64,000 nucleotides of DNA from Arcicella sp034931005 (GTDB taxonomy: Bacteria > Bacteroidota > Bacteroidia > Cytophagales > Spirosomataceae): NCBI RefSeq assembly GCF_034931005.1, contig NZ_JAYGIN010000012.1:62001-126000 (forward strand), read 5' to 3'. A model generated the notes under the pieces. The model was not told where the DNA came from. It did not search any database and was given only the letters and a program-made list of their open reading frames with translations. The stretch's first letter is position 1; the number at the start of each line of letters is the position of its first letter. A program made the translations under genes and the position numbers. Below are positions 42,711-51,256 of the stretch, piece after piece.

Positions 42711-44021
42711 ATGAAAATAGAAAATAACGATACAAATCATTCATTACCAGAAGTCTATGCGTCGATAAATGTACCTAAAAATGGCTCATTCTGGCGTAAA
42801 TTATGGGCTTATACTGGCCCTGGATTAATGGTGGCGGTTGGATATATGGACCCTGGAAATTGGGCAACTGACATTGCTGGAGGTGCAAAATTTGGCTACA
42901 CACTCATTTCGGTTATTCTAATTTCTAATCTTTTTGCGATGTTACTTCAACATCTTTCTTTAAAATTAGGCATTGTATTAGGGCAAGATTTAGCTCAAGC
43001 TTGTAAAAATGCGTATTCAAAACCAACTGCAATCATTCTTTGGATTCTCTGCGAAATTGCCATTGCTGCCTGCGACTTAGCCGAAGTTATTGGTTCTGCC
43101 ATTGCTCTTAATCTATTGTTTGGACTTCCTCTAACAGTTGGCGTAATCATTACAGTATTGGATGTTTTGGTTTTACTCTATTTTCAAGGAAAGGGTTTTC
43201 GAACTTTGGAAAGCATTGTTGGTTCATTAATCTTCATGATTTTTTGTTGTTTTGCTTATGAAATCGTTGTTTCTCAACCGTCTGTTTCTCAAATATTTGG
43301 TAATCTTTTACCGAAACCCGAAATTATAACCAATCCAGCGATGCTTTATGTGGCTATCGGGATTTTGGGAGCAACCGTGATGCCTCATAATTTGTATCTT
43401 CATTCAAGTATTGTACAAACTCGAAATTTTGAAAAAAACTCAGAAGGTAAACGTTCGGCAATATATTTCGCAACGATTGATTCTACTTTATCTTTATCGC
43501 TTGCCTTTTTTATCAACGCAGCCATTTTAATTATGGCGGCAGCTACATTTCATCATTCGGGAAATCAAAATGTTGCTGATATTCATGACGCTTATCATTT
43601 ACTTGACCCCGTTTTGGGCGTAAAGTTTGCAGGAATTTTCTTTGCCGTTGCTCTTTTGGCATCGGGACAAAACTCTACGCTAACGGGTACATTGGCAGGA
43701 CAAATTGTGATGGAAGGATTTTTGAATATTCGTCTAAAACCTTGGCTCAGACGCTTGATTACTCGTTTAGTAGCCGTTATTCCTGCCCTTGTTGTTACGG
43801 TTCTTTATGGAGAACAAGGCACAGGAGAGTTATTGGTATTGAGTCAGGTTATTTTGTCACTTCAACTGAGTTTTGCGGTTGTGCCGTTAGTCATGTTTAC
43901 GAGCGATAAACTAAAAATGGGCGAATTTGTAAACTCAAATCTATTGAAGATTACTTCTTGGATTATTGCCGTCATTATCATTAGTTTGAATGGATATTTG
44001 CTGTGGGATACGCTTTTTTAA
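42711..44021 (+). CDS. mntH: Nramp-family manganese transporter
   Basis: A 436-residue proton-coupled divalent metal importer with 11 predicted helices. Helix 1 carries DPGNWATDI (metal-binding DPGN), helix 6 MPHNLYLHS, and the consensus transport loop ASGQNSTLTGTLAGQIVMEGFL is present. It imports Mn(II) (or Fe(II)) across the inner membrane and is expected to be repressed by the divergent MntR through the dyad at 42621-42638. Confidence 0.95.
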   Translation: MKIENNDTNHSLPEVYASINVPKNGSFWRKLWAYTGPGLMVAVGYMDPGNWATDIAGGAKFGYTLISVILISNLFAMLLQHLSLKLGIVLGQDLAQACKNAYSKPTAIILWILCEIAIAACDLAEVIGSAIALNLLFGLPLTVGVIITVLDVLVLLYFQGKGFRTLESIVGSLIFMIFCCFAYEIVVSQPSVSQIFGNLLPKPEIITNPAMLYVAIGILGATVMPHNLYLHSSIVQTRNFEKNSEGKRSAIYFATIDSTLSLSLAFFINAAILIMAAATFHHSGNQNVADIHDAYHLLDPVLGVKFAGIFFAVALLASGQNSTLTGTLAGQIVMEGFLNIRLKPWLRRLITRLVAVIPALVVTVLYGEQGTGELLVLSQVILSLQLSFAVVPLVMFTSDKLKMGEFVNSNLLKITSWIIAVIIISLNGYLLWDTLF

Positions 44022-44105
44022 TTAATTTTATTCCATGAAACGGCTATCTGAAAGAATTTTGAAGTTTAAAGAAATTTAGACGTTCCGACTATGTGTCTCA
44101 ATCTG

Positions 44106-44113
44106 ATACCTTT
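44106..44113 (+). promoter_or_regulatory. -7 element (TACCTTTG) that decides the start of the holin-like gene
   Basis: A perfect TAnnTTTG lies inside the longer open frame that begins with GTG at 44093. A transcript from here can only use the ATG at 44138. Confidence 0.5.
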
Positions 44114-44137
44114 GAAAATAACTATACATTTAATCAG

Positions 44138-44476
44138 ATGAAAATATTAGACCCAAACGGATTGGTTGACAATCTGTACAAATACGTCCAAACCAATATC
44201 GAAATTGCAAAGGTTGAGGTTCAAGAAAGAATTGAAGATACCATCAAAAAAGTAGCGATTATTGCTATTTTGGTATTGTCAGGAGCAATGTTTTTCATTT
44301 TTGTTTTGCTAACATTGGCTTTATTTTTGAACCATATTTTAGCAAGCAACTATCTCGGTTTTTTGATTGTTACTATCCTATTAGCTATCATTATAGGCAT
44401 TGCATTTTTGATTTTAAAACGTTTTTTGCCAACAGCACAACAGGAAGATGATATTCTGAAAGATGAAGAATACTAA
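44138..44476 (+). CDS. Holin-X-like (DUF1469) membrane protein
   Basis: A 112-residue protein of the putative Actinobacteria Holin-X / DUF1469 type: an N-terminal amphipathic segment (VDNLYKYVQTNIEIAKVEVQ) followed by two membrane helices (about 38-64 and 68-94 in this start). Proteins of this family are common in Bacteroidota chromosomes and are not phage remnants. The ATG at 44138 fits family starts (MKIL...) better than the GTG at 44093. It precedes another small membrane protein. Confidence 0.75.
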   Translation: MKILDPNGLVDNLYKYVQTNIEIAKVEVQERIEDTIKKVAIIAILVLSGAMFFIFVLLTLALFLNHILASNYLGFLIVTILLAIIIGIAFLILKRFLPTAQQEDDILKDEEY

Positions 44477-44538
44477 TTGTTAAAACCTGTTTACAAGCGT
44501 TAATCGAAACTTTTTTTCCATCGAAAAGGCAATTTTTG

Positions 44539-44546
44539 TACTTTTG
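44539..44546 (+). promoter_or_regulatory. -7 element (TACTTTTG) upstream of the 44588 gene
   Basis: Perfect match to TAnnTTTG, 42 nt before the start codon; the -33 region is T-rich (TTTTTTTCC). Confidence 0.45.
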
Positions 44547-44587
44547 GATAGTTTTTATCTTATACAGAGATTCAAACCATTACAATT

Positions 44588-44989
44588 ATGTTTCCAACAG
44601 TAAGTCCGAAAAAGACCTCAGAACGTAAAATACAACTACATAAAGAGGCACAAGCATATAAAAAAACGATTGATGGTCAAGTAAATGACCTCAAATCTGA
44701 AGCCGCACGTATTGGCACAACCGCCCTCATTGTGGGTACGGCATTGGCAGGAGTTTATGTGATTTTTAGTTTGTTTACCTCCGATTCAAAAAAGAAAAAG
44801 ACAGCCCAAGTTGTGGTTGAAAATCCGAATTTACCAGTAGTTGTTAAGAAAGAAAAAGATAAAGAATCGTGGTTAGTTTCGTCAATCAAAAGCTATATGA
44901 TTGCCTTTGTAATGGCTATTGCCAAAGACAAAATCATGGAAGCGTTGGCGATTTTAAAAGAAAATAATGACCCAAAATCTACTAAATAA
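44588..44989 (+). CDS. Hypothetical small membrane protein
   Basis: A 133-residue protein: a charged, coiled-coil-prone N-terminus (ERKIQLHKEAQAYKKTIDGQ), one membrane helix at about 44-64 (TALIVGTALAGVYVIFSLF), a lysine-rich stretch and a second hydrophobic segment near 99-118 (SYMIAFVMAIAKDKIMEALA). It lies after the holin-like gene and overlaps pcrB by 23 nt. YtxH-like stress proteins have a comparable layout, but I cannot confirm that. Confidence 0.7.
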   Translation: MFPTVSPKKTSERKIQLHKEAQAYKKTIDGQVNDLKSEAARIGTTALIVGTALAGVYVIFSLFTSDSKKKKTAQVVVENPNLPVVVKKEKDKESWLVSSIKSYMIAFVMAIAKDKIMEALAILKENNDPKSTK

Positions 44990-45731
44990 CCTTTACAAAC
45001 GAAAAGCTCAAGGTCAAAAATCTTTTGCCGTATTGATTGACCCCGACAAGGTAAATCTTGATAACTTTTCAAATCTATTGAATCTCTGCACGGAATACGG
45101 TGCTGATTATATTTTTGTGGGTGGCAGTCTGATTACCAATTATGTAATTTCAGAAGTTATTACCCAAATCAAAAAACAAACGAATATCCCTGTTATTATA
45201 TTTCCAGGAAATAGCTTACACATTGATAATCAAGCAGATGCTATTTTATTATTGTCGCTCATCTCAGGTAGAAATCCAGAATTTTTAATTGGTCAACACG
45301 TTATTTCCGCTCCTCTTTTACGAAAAAGTGGCTTAGAAATCCTCCCAACAGGCTATATGTTAATTGATAGCGGAAAACCAACAACGGTTTCTTATATTTC
45401 AAATACAACACCCATTCCGCACGACAAAGCGGGGATTGCGGCTTGCACCGCAATGGCAGGTGAAATGTTGGGGTTAAAATTAACTTATCTTGATGCAGGT
45501 TCGGGAGCGATAAACCCTGTTTCTCCAGAAATGATTGCCGCAGTCAGACAATCAGTTGATACGCCAATAATCGTGGGTGGGGGAATTAATACCGCAAAAA
45601 AAGCAAAAAACGCTCTTTCCGCAGGTGCTGATGTCATTGTGGTAGGAAATGGGATTGAACAAAATATTGATTTATTGAAAGAAATAGCCATATCAGTTAA
45701 CAGTTATCAGTTATCGGTTACTGGTTATTAG
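44967..45731 (+). CDS. GGGP-synthase family prenyltransferase (PcrB-like)
   Basis: A 254-residue TIM-barrel prenyltransferase of the geranylgeranylglyceryl phosphate synthase superfamily. Motifs: FAVLIDPDKVN, DYIFVGGSLIT, FPGNSLHID, YLDAGSGAINPVSPEMI and IIVGGGINTAKKA. Bacteroidota enzymes of this group couple prenyl diphosphates to glycerol-1-phosphate to make archaeal-type ether lipids in vitro. The start overlaps the upstream gene (44967 versus stop at 44989). The last residues NSYQLSVTGY are encoded by the left arm of a heptad-word palindrome. Confidence 0.92.
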   Translation: MTQNLLNNLYKRKAQGQKSFAVLIDPDKVNLDNFSNLLNLCTEYGADYIFVGGSLITNYVISEVITQIKKQTNIPVIIFPGNSLHIDNQADAILLLSLISGRNPEFLIGQHVISAPLLRKSGLEILPTGYMLIDSGKPTTVSYISNTTPIPHDKAGIAACTAMAGEMLGLKLTYLDAGSGAINPVSPEMIAAVRQSVDTPIIVGGGINTAKKAKNALSAGADVIVVGNGIEQNIDLLKEIAISVNSYQLSVTGY

Positions 45732-45806
45732 TTATTGGGGATTTGATTACTTTACTAATTTGAGATAAACTAATAACCAGTAACCAATCCCCAATAACCA
45801 ACTGTT
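45694..45806. repeat. Heptad-word palindrome overlapping the pcrB and gdhA 3' ends
   Basis: Left words CAGTTAA, CAGTTAT, TGGTTAT; right words CTAATAA, CCAGTAA, CCAATCC. The two arms pair with interruptions. The left arm encodes the C-terminus and stop of the PcrB-like protein. Confidence 0.9.
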
Positions 45807-47079
45807 AATATCCCCCTCTAAATTTATAAGTATCCGAAACTTTTTTAATCGCTACGATATACGCTGCAATTCTCATTGGCACATTAAATTGTTGAGAAGT
45901 CAAAAATACCTTATCAAAAGCATCCTTCATAATTCTATCCGAACGGCGGTTTACTCTGTCTAAAGTCCATTTATACCCAATTCTATTTTGTACCCACTCG
46001 AAATACGAAACCGTTACGCCTCCTGCATTTGCCAAAATATCAGGTACAACCAAAATTCCTTTGTTGTTAATAATATCATCTGCTGATGCCGAAGTAGGGC
46101 CATTTGCCCCTTCAACAATCATTTTCGCTTTGATATAAGGAGCATTTTCATTATTAATTACGTCTTCTTTTGCCGCAGGAACTAATACGTCCACATCAAG
46201 CGTAAGTAATTCTTCATTGGTGATTTTCTCAGCTCCTGGGAAATTTTCTAACGTTCCTTTGTTCAAATCACGATATTTTATTGCCCCTTCAATGTCAATC
46301 CCATTTTCGTTATAATACGCTCCCGAAATATCCGAAATAGCTTTTACCATCACGCCACGCTCGTGCAACAATACCGCTGCGTGCGAACCTACATTTCCGA
46401 AACCCTGAACGGCAGCCGTTGATTTGTAGGGATTAATTTTCAATTTATCCATTCCTGCCAAAGCCGAAGTCATCACACCACGCCCTGTTGCTTCGGTACG
46501 CCCTAATGAACCACCCAAAACCAAAGGCTTGCCCGTTACTACTGCGTTTACCGTCATTCCTTTCGCTTTTGAATATTCGTCCATCAACCAAGCCATTTCA
46601 CGTGGCCCAGTTCCCATATCGGGTGCAGGAATATCTTTGTCAGGACCAAAAACGTCCAACATCGAAACGGTATAAGCACGCATAAGGCGTTCCATTTCTC
46701 CTGCCGACATCTCACGTGGGTTACAAGCAATTCCGCCTTTTGCACCACCATAAGGAATATCCACAACGGCACATTTCCACGTCATCCATGCAGCTAAAGC
46801 CCGAACTTCGTCTAAATTAACATCTGGGTCAAAACGAATACCGCCTTTTCCCGGCCCTAAAATATTGGAATGTAAAACTCGATGCCCTTCAAAAACTCGA
46901 ATCGAGCCATTATCCATTGTGATAGGAAGTCCAACGGTCACTTGACGAGCTGGTACTTTCAAGATATAATACATTTCATCGGAAATTCCCAAAAGTTCAG
47001 CCGCCTTATCAAAGCGTTGCATCATGGATTCCAATGGATTTTCTTTGTCCTTAATTGGAGCAGGTTCTATGTATGTCAT
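45805..47079 (-). CDS. gdhA: Glutamate dehydrogenase (Glu/Leu/Phe/Val family)
   Basis: A 424-residue amino-acid dehydrogenase joining 2-oxoglutarate and ammonium metabolism. GPGKGGIRFDPDV, VDIPYGGAKGGIACNP (catalytic lysine), the GPDKDIPAPDMGT segment and the Rossmann motif AVQGFGNVGSHAA are present. Length and ending (YIVAIKKVSDTYKFRGGY) fit the hexameric NAD-type group seen in Bacteroidota and archaea. Ammonium made by NirBD could feed this reaction. Confidence 0.94.
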   Translation of the reverse strand: MTYIEPAPIKDKENPLESMMQRFDKAAELLGISDEMYYILKVPARQVTVGLPITMDNGSIRVFEGHRVLHSNILGPGKGGIRFDPDVNLDEVRALAAWMTWKCAVVDIPYGGAKGGIACNPREMSAGEMERLMRAYTVSMLDVFGPDKDIPAPDMGTGPREMAWLMDEYSKAKGMTVNAVVTGKPLVLGGSLGRTEATGRGVMTSALAGMDKLKINPYKSTAAVQGFGNVGSHAAVLLHERGVMVKAISDISGAYYNENGIDIEGAIKYRDLNKGTLENFPGAEKITNEELLTLDVDVLVPAAKEDVINNENAPYIKAKMIVEGANGPTSASADDIINNKGILVVPDILANAGGVTVSYFEWVQNRIGYKWTLDRVNRRSDRIMKDAFDKVFLTSQQFNVPMRIAAYIVAIKKVSDTYKFRGGY

Positions 47080-47588
47080 GTTTAAAGAAAACCATCTGCA
47101 ATCGCTTATTTGTTACCTCCTAAATAAATAATTCATGAAATTTGAAAATGGGAATCCATAAATTATCATAATTCAAGACGGTCGTTATCTATTATTAAAA
47201 CTTTTCGACTAATAGACCAAAGGTTACAAACAAGCCATTTTAGATGCGTTTATTGATGATTTGCACAAACTTACAACCTTTGAAATGAATAAATCAAGTG
47301 TTTTTATTTTAAGTAGAAATACTTGATTTTCAGGCAAAAAGCACAAATTTGAAGTGTTTTTGTATTTTACTTTTTAACTTTATGGGAGATTGGTGATTTC
47401 ACCAAATAATCATTGGTAAAATACACGAATTAAGAAATCATAAAATTTTAAAAAAATTTAATTAATTCTTGAAATATTGATATTTAAAATAATTTGATTT
47501 TATCTTTATGAAAATTTTTACGGACAGACGATTTCAAAGTCGACAGAATCCTTATTTTTGAACCCATAAACCCTATTCGAAAGTTAAG
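47080..47588. other. 509-bp divergent gap upstream of gdhA and the dksA-like gene
   Basis: AT-rich with no gene. TATTTTTG at 47553-47560 is a -7 element for the downstream + strand gene. Apart from this I see no clear repeat or structure. Confidence 0.45.
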
Positions 47589-47981
47589 ATGGAGACATTA
47601 GTAGAACAAAAAACCAGATACTCGAGTGAAGACCTTAAAGAGTTTGAGGAATTAATCACTAAAAAATTGGACGATATTCGAGCTGAATTAAACTACATTC
47701 GTGAAGCACTTCATAAACGTAATGACCCAGGTACTGACGTAACAGGTGGAAGTTCAAAATTGATGGAAGACGGAGCTGATAGTTCAGAGAAAGAAAGCAT
47801 GAGCCAATTAGCAGCACGTTTGCAGAAATTTGCTACGCAATTAGAAAATGCCCTTATCCGTATCAAAAACGGAACGTATGGCGTGTGTATTGATACGGGA
47901 AAATTAATTCCGAAAGAACGCCTCAGAGCCGTTCCTCATACACAACAGACAATTGAAGCGAAATTGATGAAACAACGATAA
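47589..47981 (+). CDS. TraR/DksA-type zinc finger protein
   Basis: A 130-residue protein with an N-terminal coiled coil (SSEDLKEFEELITKKLDDIR, about 12-80) and a C-terminal DksA-like tip (GTYGVCIDTGKLIPKERLRAVPHTQQTIEAK). Only one of the four zinc-ligand cysteines is present (Cys99), as is common in Bacteroidota versions. DksA-type proteins bind RNA polymerase through the secondary channel and adjust stringent-response transcription. A strong terminator follows. Confidence 0.88.
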   Translation: METLVEQKTRYSSEDLKEFEELITKKLDDIRAELNYIREALHKRNDPGTDVTGGSSKLMEDGADSSEKESMSQLAARLQKFATQLENALIRIKNGTYGVCIDTGKLIPKERLRAVPHTQQTIEAKLMKQR

Positions 47982-47985
47982 AAAC

Positions 47986-48017
47986 AAAATAGCCAACTTT
48001 TTGAAGTTGGCTATTTT
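47986..48017 (+). terminator. Terminator after the DksA-like gene
   Basis: 14-bp perfect stem AAAATAGCCAACTT / AAGTTGGCTATTTT with a 4-nt loop and a T-rich tail. Confidence 0.9.
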
Positions 48018-48119
48018 GTTTTTAAGGGTAATTGCAAAAATAATGTACCACATTTGACTTGGACAAACTTTCGGGAAGTTCAGCGACTAATATTTGGTAC
48101 TTTTAAATTTACATTTTAC

Positions 48120-49028
48120 TTAGAATAAACTCATTTGCTCGACTTTAGGCAAAAACTTCGGCTCTTTAATCGTCAATCCACAATGCAAATTAAGCTGTTG
48201 AATCCAGTAATTAGCCATTTCTGGGGCAATGGTATTTTCACAAATATGGACAAAAAGCCACAGTTCTTCTAAACCATTTTCAAGCCATAATTTGATTCTT
48301 TGAACCCACTCATCAATCCGTTGATAGTCAGAAGGATGTTCATTACCAACCCAACGAATAACCGCCTTTGGTATGGATAAACTTTGATGGGCAACATCTC
48401 TCCTACCAGCCACGTCAGTAATTACCGTTGCGTGTCCCAAACTATTCAAAAGTGTTAAAGCATCTTGCCAAATCATTTCATTTTTGAACCAATCTTCATT
48501 TCTAAATTCAATCGCAATTTTCAGATTTTCAGGCAATTGTCTCAAATATTTCTCAAAAACAGGAAACTGTTTGGGCGTAAAATAAGGAGCTAATTGTAAA
48601 AAGGGCATTCCTAATTTATTGTCTAATTTCAAGATTTGGCGACAAAATTCATCCGTCAAACCATCGGCATTTTGCAATAATTTATCGTGAGAAATTACTT
48701 GGGGAAATTTTGTACAAAAAGTAAAATTAGGACTTGATTCAGATTTCCAACGCTCAATTGTTTCATCATTTGGAATTTGATAATGCGTAACATTCAGCTC
48801 AATTGTGTTAAATTGTTGTGAATATAATTTCAGAAAATCAGGCGTTTTAGCATTGTGAGAGTATATTTTCCCGTTCCAATCTTTATTCGACCAAACGGGG
48901 CAACCTACTTTGATGACAGGATTTATAACCCTTGTTCCCGACAATGCTTTGGCATTAAAAGCATTATCGGGTTTCAAGGTAAAATCTGTTTTTTCTACAT
49001 CATATTTTGAAAGTTTTCCAAAATCCAT
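48120..49028 (-). CDS. DUF72 family protein
   Basis: A 302-residue TIM-barrel-like protein of the DUF72 (YecE) family. GCPVWSNKDWNGKIYSHN at the beginning, the FNTIELNVTHYQIP strand, FCTKFPQVISHDKLL and the LKIAIEFRNEDWF segment are family signatures. DUF72 proteins lack an established activity; a role in DNA or iron-sulfur repair has been guessed. It starts 10 nt after trpA ends and is co-transcribed with it. Confidence 0.88.
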   Translation of the reverse strand: MDFGKLSKYDVEKTDFTLKPDNAFNAKALSGTRVINPVIKVGCPVWSNKDWNGKIYSHNAKTPDFLKLYSQQFNTIELNVTHYQIPNDETIERWKSESSPNFTFCTKFPQVISHDKLLQNADGLTDEFCRQILKLDNKLGMPFLQLAPYFTPKQFPVFEKYLRQLPENLKIAIEFRNEDWFKNEMIWQDALTLLNSLGHATVITDVAGRRDVAHQSLSIPKAVIRWVGNEHPSDYQRIDEWVQRIKLWLENGLEELWLFVHICENTIAPEMANYWIQQLNLHCGLTIKEPKFLPKVEQMSLF

Positions 49029-49038
49029 TGGTCAAAAT

Positions 49039-49818
49039 TTAGCTATTTTTCACACTACTCACAAAAGCCTTAATATCACTTGCTAAATCTACCGACTGAC
49101 CAATCAATTTGATAAAAGCACTACCAATAATTGCTCCTGCTGCCTGTGAAGCTGCTTTTTTAAAGGTTTCGTTATCTGAAATTCCAAAGCCAATTAAGCG
49201 AGGATTCTTCAAATTCATAGCATTTACACGAGCAAAATACGCCTCTTGGTCAGTAGAAATACCTGATTTGGCACCCGTTGTACTTGCCGAAGACACCATG
49301 TAAATAAAACCATCCGAGATGTTATCAATGTGTCTAATTCTTTCGTCGGCAGTTTGTGGCGTAATCAAAAAGGTATTTAAAATGCCATATTTATCAAAAA
49401 TTGCTTTGTATTCTTCTTCGTAAACACTCGCTGGCATATCGGGTAAAATCAAGCCGTCCACGCCAACTTCTTGGCATTTTTGACAGAAATTTTCAACGCC
49501 AAATTGTATCACAGGGTTTACATAACCCATCAATAAAACAGGAACGGTAATACCAGATTCACGGATTCCTGCCAATTGCTCAAAAAGCAATTTTACTGAT
49601 ATTCCATTGTCCAAAGCCACTTGGTTTGACTGCTGAATAGTCTCACCATCCGCCACAGGGTCAGAATACGGCATTCCGATTTCTACCAAATCTGCTCCGC
49701 CATCTTGAAGAGCCTTTAAAATCACGGTGGTATCGTCTATTTTAGGAAAACCTGCGGTAAAATAAACGTTAAGAATGTTATTTGTTTTTTCTTGGAAAAG
49801 TTGTTTAATACGGTTCAT
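49039..49818 (-). CDS. trpA: Tryptophan synthase alpha subunit
   Basis: A 259-residue TIM-barrel enzyme cleaving indole-3-glycerol phosphate to indole. Catalytic Glu in VEIGMPYSDPVADG (Glu, and Asp of the SDPVADG loop), LMGYVNPVIQFG, GLILPDMPA and the phosphate-binding GFGISDNETF are present. It is not next to trpB here; the other trp genes must be elsewhere. Upstream is a REP-like pair of hairpins at 49829-49890. Confidence 0.95.
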   Translation of the reverse strand: MNRIKQLFQEKTNNILNVYFTAGFPKIDDTTVILKALQDGGADLVEIGMPYSDPVADGETIQQSNQVALDNGISVKLLFEQLAGIRESGITVPVLLMGYVNPVIQFGVENFCQKCQEVGVDGLILPDMPASVYEEEYKAIFDKYGILNTFLITPQTADERIRHIDNISDGFIYMVSSASTTGAKSGISTDQEAYFARVNAMNLKNPRLIGFGISDNETFKKAASQAAGAIIGSAFIKLIGQSVDLASDIKAFVSSVKNS

Positions 49819-49828
49819 TTTTTTGTTG

Positions 49829-49884
49829 CCCGACGCTTCCGCATCGGAATTTATTTTTAACGAACGAACTAAAAGTTCGTATTA
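49829..49884. repeat. REP-like hairpin pair between fic and trpA
   Basis: Two short palindromes, CGACGCTTCCGCATCGG (imperfect) and ACGAACTAAAAGTTCGT, separated by an AT-rich spacer of about 15 bp. Confidence 0.6.
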
Positions 49885-50649
49885 TACACAAGCTACAAGC
49901 ATATTTACAAAAGGTAAGGCTTTTAAATAATCCATTGTATCGTATTCAAAACCAATGCGTTGTAGATTGTGATAATATTCGTTTTTGTTTTGATAATAGT
50001 ATTTTTCTGAGGGGATTTGCCAAGCCTTATCGCCTAATTTTGAAGCTAAAAACCATTTTTCTAAAAGTCTTGCAGTACGTCCATTTCCATCATTCAGCGG
50101 ATGAATATTTAGGAAAATGAGATGTAATAACGAAGCATAAAAAAACGTCTCTCGAATGCTTAATTCTGTTCTCAAAAGCAATGATAAATCGGCAAAAAAT
50201 TTTACAAGTTCCCCCTTCACTTGTTCGGGATTGGTGGCAACGTACAATATTCTTTCTCCACCCATTACAAACATAGGCGAAACTCGCCATCGTCCTCTTT
50301 CTGAGGCTCTTAGGAAGTTTTTAGTGATTAATTTATGAGCTTCTAAAAGGCTTTTTTCATTCAAAATTCTACTTCTCGCAAACGAATAGGCTTCAAATAA
50401 ATCATCGGCTTTTTTGGTATAATCCACCAAAAATTTAACACCCAATAATTTATGTTTTAAGTAAGAATCTAACTCAATTTCAACGCCCTCAATTTTGGAA
50501 GAATACACCACAGAACTGGATGTATAAAAAGTAAAATCTTGAATAGTATTCTGAAATCCTTGAAAATTAGCCATACGTTTTCCCAACTCATCTTCTTGTA
50601 TAGAGAAATGAGGTAAAAGGGTATCGGATGGGAGGATTTTGAATTTCAT
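49882..50649 (-). CDS. Fic/DOC family protein
   Basis: A 255-residue Fic domain protein. The catalytic motif HPLNDGNGRTARL (consensus HPFxDGNGRxxR) is intact, so AMP transfer or a related nucleotidyl transfer is possible. An N-terminal inhibitory helix motif of the S/T-xxx-E-G/N type is seen in SSKIEGVE, as in self-inhibited class II Fic proteins. No separate antitoxin gene adjoins it. Targets unknown. Confidence 0.9.
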   Translation of the reverse strand: MKFKILPSDTLLPHFSIQEDELGKRMANFQGFQNTIQDFTFYTSSSVVYSSKIEGVEIELDSYLKHKLLGVKFLVDYTKKADDLFEAYSFARSRILNEKSLLEAHKLITKNFLRASERGRWRVSPMFVMGGERILYVATNPEQVKGELVKFFADLSLLLRTELSIRETFFYASLLHLIFLNIHPLNDGNGRTARLLEKWFLASKLGDKAWQIPSEKYYYQNKNEYYHNLQRIGFEYDTMDYLKALPFVNMLVACV

Positions 50650-50664
50650 TATACTAAAATTTTC

Positions 50665-50700
50665 GATGAAGTCGTCTGTGAAGACACAGACGACGGCAGA
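50665..50700. repeat. Short palindrome GTCGTCTGTGAAGACACAGACGAC
   Basis: The inverted repeat GTCGTCTGTG / CACAGACGAC with a 4-base loop lies just upstream of the Fic gene. It fits the REP-like class of hairpins in this window. The rest of the 186-bp gap is plain AT-rich sequence. Confidence 0.7.
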
Positions 50701-50835
50701 AAGGTTCTAAAAGTGGTAATAATTCTTTGAATTTACTATCAGGGGTATTTTGATTAACCAATTCACCTACATTTTTCTTTTTTTGCAGTCAATTTACTTT
50801 TTACTGTTTTACTCAAAGCAATTTTAGATTATTAA

Positions 50836-51228
50836 TTACGATAAAACCGAACACTTAGGACTACTTTCCAATAAAAAATTTTGACAAATAATGTAAAAGT
50901 TTGACTTCTTTATTTCTTCAACAGATGTTAAATTTTCATCGAAAGGTGAAAAATCAAAAATATACCTGTCTTCAAACTTTAAAACATTTCCTGCCCAAGG
51001 GTAAAAATTTTCGCCTTGAAAGTGCTGAATAAATTTAATATCCTTTGCATCAATTAGTTTTAAAATAATACTATCATATTGAACTTGCGTTGACGTTAAT
51101 AGGCGAGTACTAAGATGTAAAACTACATCTGTCCTATATTCATTCTGCTCAAATACGATTCTATAAATTTTTGCATCCGTAAAATCTCCATAATGCATAG
51201 TTAATTCTTCTAAATCTGTTATTTCCAC
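50836..51228 (-). CDS. Hypothetical protein
   Basis: A 130-residue soluble protein with alternating beta-strand-like segments (AKIYRIVFEQNEYRTDVVLH, YDSIILKLIDAKDIKFI) and no signal peptide or membrane helix. I recognise no family. It starts 28 nt after mpl ends on the same strand and may be co-transcribed. Base composition does not differ obviously from its neighbours. Confidence 0.65.
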   Translation of the reverse strand: MEITDLEELTMHYGDFTDAKIYRIVFEQNEYRTDVVLHLSTRLLTSTQVQYDSIILKLIDAKDIKFIQHFQGENFYPWAGNVLKFEDRYIFDFSPFDENLTSVEEIKKSNFYIICQNFLLESSPKCSVLS

Positions 51229-51256
51229 TTCAATATATAATTATTTTGTAAAGATT

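Noticed and set aside
44093..44137. GTG start of the holin-like gene
   Set aside because: A perfect -7 promoter element lies within this segment and family members begin at MKIL.
44138..44476. Prophage remnant suggested by the holin-like proteins (also 59837-60181)
   Set aside because: Both belong to families that are ordinary chromosomal genes in Bacteroidota; no other phage gene is present.
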